A DNA stretch of 64,000 bases. Origin: Pseudomonas sivasensis. Its GTDB lineage: Bacteria > Pseudomonadota > Gammaproteobacteria > Pseudomonadales > Pseudomonadaceae. The notes under the pieces are model-generated. The model was not told where the DNA came from and searched no databases. It saw nothing but the letters and a program-made list of their open reading frames with translations. Where the stretch lies: positions 61,812 to 125,811 of the forward strand of contig NZ_JAAOWU010000017.1 of assembly GCF_013778505.1 (NCBI RefSeq), given 5' to 3'. Position numbers and translations under genes: made by a program. This document shows positions 59,384 through 64,000 of this stretch, piece by piece (within the stretch, counting starts at the first letter, position 1; each line of letters starts with the position of its first letter).

Positions 59384-62092
59384 ATCTTGGGTGGCGAAGC
59401 CTTCGGTAAACCGCTCATAGACTGAACCCAGCAGGTCGCGCGCGGCCTGCACACGACCTTGCTTGTGCCACAGCCGCGCCAAGCTGTCTGCGCATCGTAA
59501 CTCCCAGGCCAGCGCGCCTTGCTGGTGCGCCAGGCCCAGGGCTTCGAGCAACAGGCTTTCGGCTGATTGGGCATCGGGCATGGCCTCGGCGCGCACGCGC
59601 AGAATCTCCGGTGTGCACCAGCCGGCCGCACCGCTTCGGGCGCGTTCGAACAGGGCGTCATCCACTGCGATGGCGTTGAAGGTCACCAGGATGTCCTCGA
59701 CCAGGCCCAGCCCTTGTACTTCGGCAATCTGCGCCGTGCCTTCGTAGCATTGCGCCCAGGTGTGGAACAACTGCACTGAATGTTTTTGCGCCTGCTGCAA
59801 CAGCAGGTCCAACTGATCGCGGGCCGCAAGCGTATCGCCGTTGTACTGAGCGATCACCACCCCAGCCAGGGCCAGGGTGTAGCAGATCGACGTGCCGTGG
59901 TTGATCTGCAACGCCAGCGCCAGTGCCTGGCTTGCAGTGCGCCACGCGCGTTCAGGGAAACCGCGCAGCCACAGGATGCGCGCGAGGATGGTCAGCGAAG
60001 CCACGCTTTGGTCGTACTGCACGCCAAAGCCATGGGTAAACCGGTTGAGATGGCCGCTCTGGGCCATGCGCTGGATCACCTGTTCGGCATTGTGCTGCGC
60101 CAGCACCTGATTGCCGGCGAAGTGCTGCGCCAGCACTCGCAGGCGTTGGGCGCTGAGGGCCAGCAACGACTCGGCGTGTGGCCCCAACTGGTCGAAATGC
60201 AGGCTTTGCTTCAACGCCTCACGGTAGTTGCCGCTGCACAGGCTGACCGCCATTTGCCCCGACACTGCACGCAGTTGGCCGGGCAGGTTTTTGTCAGCTT
60301 CGGCCAGGCGTCGTGCACAGGCAAAGGCGTCTATGGTCTGCGGCGTACTGCCCTGGGCGTGATAGGAAAAACTGCCGAAGGCCAACTGCAATGCCATGTG
60401 CAAGCGCTGGCTCGGCGCACTCGATTGCCCCAGTCGCGCCAGGGCCTTGCTCACGTAGAGGCCGTGTTCGCGCAGCAGCGATAGCTCCTGCCACAACGGC
60501 ATGGCGCTGACGGTGAGGCGAATGCCCAGCACGTGCACACCCTGGTCGCCCAGGCCCCAGTCGAGGGCGGCACGGATGTCTTCGCGCAGCGGGGCATAGC
60601 GGTCGATCCACGGCTGGGTAGCGATCTGCTCCCAATCTTCCTGCGCCTGGTCCATCAGCGCCAGGCAGCGGTTGGCGTGACGTTCACGGGTGGCATCAAG
60701 CTCGTCGGCGACACTGAGTTTTTCCAGGGCGTAGGTGCGGGTGATGTCCAGCAGGCGATAGACCATCTCGTCATCGCCGGGCTCCACATTGAGCAAGGAT
60801 TTGGCGACCAGTTGAGTGATCGAGCCCAGCACCTCGGTCGGTGCGATCTGTTCTCCGGCAATCACCGCCGCCGCGCTGGCCAGGCTGAAACCACCCCGGA
60901 ACACGGCGAGACGGCGCAGGCAGATTTGCTCGCACGTCGTGAGCAGGTCGAAGCTCCAATCCAGGGTCGCGCGCAAGGTTTGATGCCGGGGCAGGGCACT
61001 GCGCCGGCCTCGGGTGAGCAGGCGGAAATTGTCTTCCATCTGCACCAGCAACCCCGGCAGGCCGAAGCGCTCGATCTGCGCCGCCACCAATTCGATTGCC
61101 AGGGGAATACCGTCCAGGCGCTGGCAGATATCAATCGCCAGGGGCAGTTCGGCTTCGCTCAGTTCGAAGCTGTCCTGATGGGACATGGCGCGTTCGATCA
61201 GCAGTTGCAGGGCAGGATAGCCCAGGGCCTGGGCGCGGTTGCCGGTGGCGGGTGGGCAGGCCAGGGGTTCCAGGCGTTGCACCGATTCGCCTTCGGCGCG
61301 CAATGCTTCGCGGCTGGTGGCCAGGATGTGCAGTTTTGGGGCATGGCGCAGCAGGGTTTCGCTGATCAGCGCAATGTCGTCCAGCAAGTGCTCGCAGTTG
61401 TCGATCACCAGCAGCACCTGGCGCTCTTGCAGGCGGCGCGCGAAGGTGGCCAGCGGTTCGTGCTCGGTGTGGGTCAGGTCGAGCAGGGCGGCGAGGTTGG
61501 GCAGGATCATCGACGGCGCGCTGAGGGGCGCCAGGTCCAGCAGTCGGATACCGTCGCGGTAATGGCCGATCAGCAATTCCGCCACGCGCAACGCCACGGT
61601 GGTCTTGCCGATGCCGCCGGCGCCCGTCAGGGTGATAAAGCGTTGTTCGGGCAGGTGCTGCACCAGGCTGTCGATCAGCGCCTGGCGGCCGAGCATGCGG
61701 GTGCGGCGCAGCGGCAGGTTGTGGCAGGGGCGTTGGGGCGTGCCTTCTGTGGGTAGGCTCATAGGCTCGATGCTCAGTGGCGCAACAAAACTGTAGCCAC
61801 GCTGGGCCACCGTAACGATATAGCGCTGCCCGGCCTGGCCATCGCCCAGCGCCTTGCGCAACGCCGCCATATGCACCCGCAGGTTGCCGTCCTCTACCAC
61901 GCTTTTGGGCCAGACCCGAGCGATCAGCTCCTGCTTGCTCACCACATTACCGGCCTGCTCCAGCAGGATCAGCAGGATATCCACGGCCCGCCGGCCCAGG
62001 CGCAACGGACGACCAGCCTCCAGCACCAGGCGCTGGTGGGGATGGATACGGTACGGCCCGAAGTGCACGGCCTGATCGCGTTGGTCACTCAT
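59330..62092 (-). CDS. Winged-helix/NB-ARC/TPR-like regulator, long form
   Basis: A 920-residue STAND-type transcription factor. The N-terminal OmpR-type winged helix (about 9-105), NB-ARC with Walker A GAGGIGKTT (157-165), Walker B VLLVIDNCEHLLDD and RLDGIPLAIELVAAQ are close to the short form. The C-terminal 430 residues are helical repeats typical of a ligand- or partner-sensing region (QDWEQIATQPWIDRYAPLRE, RLHMALQLAFGSFSY, GALAWELRCADSLARLWHKQ). Such proteins oligomerise on ATP and inducer binding. The target genes are unknown. The two copies look like paralogues from an inverted duplication. Confidence 0.88.
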   Translation of the reverse strand: MSDQRDQAVHFGPYRIHPHQRLVLEAGRPLRLGRRAVDILLILLEQAGNVVSKQELIARVWPKSVVEDGNLRVHMAALRKALGDGQAGQRYIVTVAQRGYSFVAPLSIEPMSLPTEGTPQRPCHNLPLRRTRMLGRQALIDSLVQHLPEQRFITLTGAGGIGKTTVALRVAELLIGHYRDGIRLLDLAPLSAPSMILPNLAALLDLTHTEHEPLATFARRLQERQVLLVIDNCEHLLDDIALISETLLRHAPKLHILATSREALRAEGESVQRLEPLACPPATGNRAQALGYPALQLLIERAMSHQDSFELSEAELPLAIDICQRLDGIPLAIELVAAQIERFGLPGLLVQMEDNFRLLTRGRRSALPRHQTLRATLDWSFDLLTTCEQICLRRLAVFRGGFSLASAAAVIAGEQIAPTEVLGSITQLVAKSLLNVEPGDDEMVYRLLDITRTYALEKLSVADELDATRERHANRCLALMDQAQEDWEQIATQPWIDRYAPLREDIRAALDWGLGDQGVHVLGIRLTVSAMPLWQELSLLREHGLYVSKALARLGQSSAPSQRLHMALQLAFGSFSYHAQGSTPQTIDAFACARRLAEADKNLPGQLRAVSGQMAVSLCSGNYREALKQSLHFDQLGPHAESLLALSAQRLRVLAQHFAGNQVLAQHNAEQVIQRMAQSGHLNRFTHGFGVQYDQSVASLTILARILWLRGFPERAWRTASQALALALQINHGTSICYTLALAGVVIAQYNGDTLAARDQLDLLLQQAQKHSVQLFHTWAQCYEGTAQIAEVQGLGLVEDILVTFNAIAVDDALFERARSGAAGWCTPEILRVRAEAMPDAQSAESLLLEALGLAHQQGALAWELRCADSLARLWHKQGRVQAARDLLGSVYERFTEGFATQDLIRVRRLLDELQDKRPA

Positions 62093-62150
62093 GGGTGGCC
62101 ATGCTCTGGAGAAAGTAAGCGGCCAGCATATTCCAGGTGCTTGCAGACCA

Positions 62151-62549
62151 CTAGGCAGCGATCTCTTGAGGCTTGTGACGCAGTTGGTGGTTTCGCCAGG
62201 TCATCGGATTGACACCCTCGCTGCGGGTGAACATATGGCAGAAATGTGCCTGGTCGCAGAACCCGCATTCCAGGCTGATCTGCGTCAGGCTCAAGGAAGA
62301 CTGAGTGATCAATTCCTTGGCCCGCTGGATGCGTTGCAGGCGTATCCATTCCTGGGGCGACAGCCCGGTGGTGCACTTGAATGCACGGGAGAAATGGCTG
62401 CGCGACAGCGCGCAGGCCTGGGCCAGGTCGGCAATCGCCAGGCTTTCGCCGAGGTTAGCGAGGATCAATTGCTTGGCGATACGCTCGCGCCGGGGGCATA
62501 GGCCGCCGGTAGCGGATAAGCGAGGAGCGCAGTGCTCAGTTCGGGCCAT
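62151..62549 (-). CDS. Short AraC-type regulator
   Basis: A 132-residue protein that is little more than the AraC DNA-binding domain: LAIADLAQACALSRSHFSRA, FKCTTGLSPQEWIRLQRIQR, SLTQISLECGFCDQAHFCHM and FTRSEGVNPMTWR. There is no ligand domain, so it resembles SoxS/MarA in layout. ATG is chosen by a GGA site 8 nt upstream; the longer frame has no family match. It is divergent from a LysR gene. Confidence 0.82.
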   Translation of the reverse strand: MARTEHCAPRLSATGGLCPRRERIAKQLILANLGESLAIADLAQACALSRSHFSRAFKCTTGLSPQEWIRLQRIQRAKELITQSSLSLTQISLECGFCDQAHFCHMFTRSEGVNPMTWRNHQLRHKPQEIAA

Positions 62550-62753
62550 GACGGATATCCGCAGTCGATGGGAGCGTTCCCGGTGAATGGATGCAGTGTA
62601 GATGGCGTCAATCTTGTTGCCGTACCGTCTGGCTGACGAGTTAATCGTTGTTAATTTCGTCAGGTGCAGTGACGGAAAAGACAGCACAGACATGCAATCA
62701 ACCCCTTGTTTTGCGTGCTTAGCTGGCAGTCTGCTAACCGTTTGGATACCGCC

Positions 62754-63665
62754 ATGAACCGCAATGACCTGCGTCGCGTCGACATGAACCTGCTGGTGAT
62801 TTTCGAGGCGTTGATGTTCGAGAAGAACCTGACCCGGGTCGCCGAAAAACTCTTCATGGGCCAACCGGCGGTAAGTGCGGCCTTAGGCCGGCTGCGCGAC
62901 CTGTTCGACGACCCGTTGCTGCTGCGCAACGGGCGGGGCATGGAGCCCACGCCGCGCGCCCTGGCGATACTCAAGGAGCTGCAACCGGCTATGGACACCA
63001 TTTCCGGCGCGGTCAGCCGCGCCAAGGATTTCGACCCGTCCACCAGCTGTGCGGTGTTCCGTATCGGCCTGTCCGACGACGCCGAATTTGGCTTGTTTCC
63101 GCCGTTGCTCAGTCAGCTTCGCGAAGAAGCCCCCGGCATCATCGTGGTGGTACGCCGCGCCAATTACTTGCTGATGTCCGCGCTGCTGGCCAGTGGCGAG
63201 ATTTCGGTGGGGGTGAGCTACACCACTGAACTGCCCGCGAATGCCAAGCGCAAGAAACTGCGAGATATCCCGTGCAAGGTATTGCGTGGGGATGACGGGG
63301 TGGCGCCGCTGACGCTGGATGATTATTGCGAACGGCCCCATGCGATGGTGTCGTTCTCCGGGGATTTGAGCGGCAACATCGATTTGGATTTGGCCCGCAT
63401 CGGCCGCGCGCGGCGGGTGGTGCTGGCGGTGCCGCAATTCAGCGGGTTGCGGGCGTTGTTGGCGGGAACGCAGATCATTGCGACGGTGCCGGATTATGCG
63501 GCGTGTGCGTTGACCGAGGGCACCACGTTACGGGCAGAGGATCCGCCGTTTGCGATTGATGCGGCGGAGTTGTCGATGGTGTGGAGTGGGGTGCATGACA
63601 ATGATCCGGCGGAGCGTTGGTTGAGGTTGAGGATTGCCGAGCATATGGCGGGGGGGGTTGGTTGA
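62754..63665 (+). CDS. LysR family transcriptional regulator
   Basis: A 303-residue LysR regulator. The HTH is DMNLLVIFEALMFEKNLTRV and AEKLFMGQPAVSAALGRLRD (NodD/MexT-like start). The effector domain includes FRIGLSDDAEFGLFPPLLSQ and VVLAVPQFSGLRALLAGTQI. The effector is unknown. The ATG at 62754 matches the conserved start (MNRNDLRRVDMNLL). It is divergent from the short AraC gene and followed 2 bp later by long repeat copy B. Confidence 0.9.
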   Translation: MNRNDLRRVDMNLLVIFEALMFEKNLTRVAEKLFMGQPAVSAALGRLRDLFDDPLLLRNGRGMEPTPRALAILKELQPAMDTISGAVSRAKDFDPSTSCAVFRIGLSDDAEFGLFPPLLSQLREEAPGIIVVVRRANYLLMSALLASGEISVGVSYTTELPANAKRKKLRDIPCKVLRGDDGVAPLTLDDYCERPHAMVSFSGDLSGNIDLDLARIGRARRVVLAVPQFSGLRALLAGTQIIATVPDYAACALTEGTTLRAEDPPFAIDAAELSMVWSGVHDNDPAERWLRLRIAEHMAGGVG

Positions 63666-63667
63666 TT

Positions 63668-64000
63668 GAGTGCATATCCGTTGCTGCGGTAACGGCCGCC
63701 TATGGTTCCGCTCTTACAGCGGGTCACTTTTGTAAAGGCCGGAATGCCGGCCCAGCCAAAAGTAACCAAAAGGCCTTCTCCCCACCACTCGGTGCCTCGC
63801 CTAGGCTCGGCATGCCCGTAATCCGACATTGATTTGGGGGGCCGCCGCCACGCGCCATCCATGGCGCAGGGCGGCTAAACCGGCATCCCTGCCGGTTTAC
63901 CCCCCAAATCAATGTCGAATTCCGGCCATCGTGGTTGACGGGGCGATTTCAGATCAAAAGCAAGGCCGCGGCGGCCTTAGAGCCGACCGGGTTCTCAGCT
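63668..64000 (+). repeat. Long structured repeat, copy B (continues beyond window)
   Basis: The same orientation and sequence as copy A (about 11 substitutions), with 16 extra bases that add an inner GGCCGG-AATG-CCGGCC hairpin. The cloverleaf is at 63824-63917. The hairpin around GGTGCC..GGCATG has exchanged two base pairs against copy A (CA..TG to TG..CA), keeping the pairing. The repeat is cut by the window edge. Confidence 0.9.

Noticed and set aside
57914..62092. Phage-defence STAND (Avs-like) system
   Set aside because: Both proteins begin with an OmpR-type DNA-binding domain and lack a nuclease or other effector; they read as transcription regulators. No other defence gene is near.
63494..63912. 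Minus-strand ORFs at the right end
   Set aside because: They span the 3' end of the LysR gene and long repeat copy B and are the same spurious frames as in copy A.

Overview
The window is a GC-rich chromosomal segment of a Pseudomonas, most likely of the P. fluorescens group. This rests on the gene families, and on several copies of the REP/REPIN-type palindrome (GTGGGAGGGGGCTTGC... with its mirror image) that is typical of that group. About 65 protein genes are supported, nearly all metabolic, transport or regulatory. There is no rRNA, tRNA, prophage, insertion sequence or CRISPR array.

Layout. (1) 1-1971: two divergent L,D-transpeptidase-type cell-wall genes. (2) 1979-11123, minus strand: sigma factor/anti-sigma pair (FecI/FecR type), TonB-dependent receptor with a signalling domain, M16 zinc protease lipoprotein and SbmA/YddA-type ABC transporter, with a perfect 19-bp Fur-like palindrome upstream. 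This matches the Fus/PqqL-YddAB 'protease-associated import' architecture. (3) 11151-14460: a P-loop kinase-like protein, a DapF-family protein with an altered active site, and an overlapping pair made of an RsbQ-like hydrolase and a PAS histidine kinase. (4) 14589-24125: small genes for acetyltransferases, HIT and cupin proteins, copper delivery (PCuAC, SCO, DUF2946), hemerythrin and a DJ-1/PfpI protein. (5) 24356-36566: HhH/DUF72 pair, DeoR regulator with FMN alpha-hydroxyacid dehydrogenase, hydrolase, an SDR/Nudix pair, an ABM/amidohydrolase/YcaC group with LysR, and AraC with a degenerate GGDEF protein. (6) 36858-43442: a phytate-utilisation locus with a Pho box, TonB-dependent receptor, beta-propeller phytase and its own ExbB-ExbD-TonB. 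(7) 43542-44432: about 0.9 kb of structured repeats. (8) 44476-55231: an organosulfur island (thiol dioxygenase, four-domain rhodanese, orphan ABC binding protein, two flavin monooxygenases, peroxiredoxin-like, acyl-CoA dehydrogenase-like, LysR, class II aldolase). (9) 55454-64000: a secreted tandem-repeat protein, pirin, GlxA-type regulator, two convergent winged-helix/NB-ARC proteins, AraC and LysR regulators, and a second direct copy of the long structured repeat.

The most unusual signals are these. (a) Two sulfur-island genes each carry a short upstream ORF encoding a peptide with the shared core TDP(L/F)PGGG. (b) A 317-333 bp repeat occurs three times with a cloverleaf-like fold whose helices are kept by compensatory base changes between copies. 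(c) The phytate locus has a Pho box. (d) The Fus-like import system is placed under FecI/FecR control. (e) The RsbQ-like hydrolase is fused by overlap to a PAS histidine kinase gene. (f) The DapF relative has lost the second catalytic cysteine.

Starts were chosen by eye from ribosome binding sites, signal peptides and family length. Family names are recognition from the sequence, not database results.
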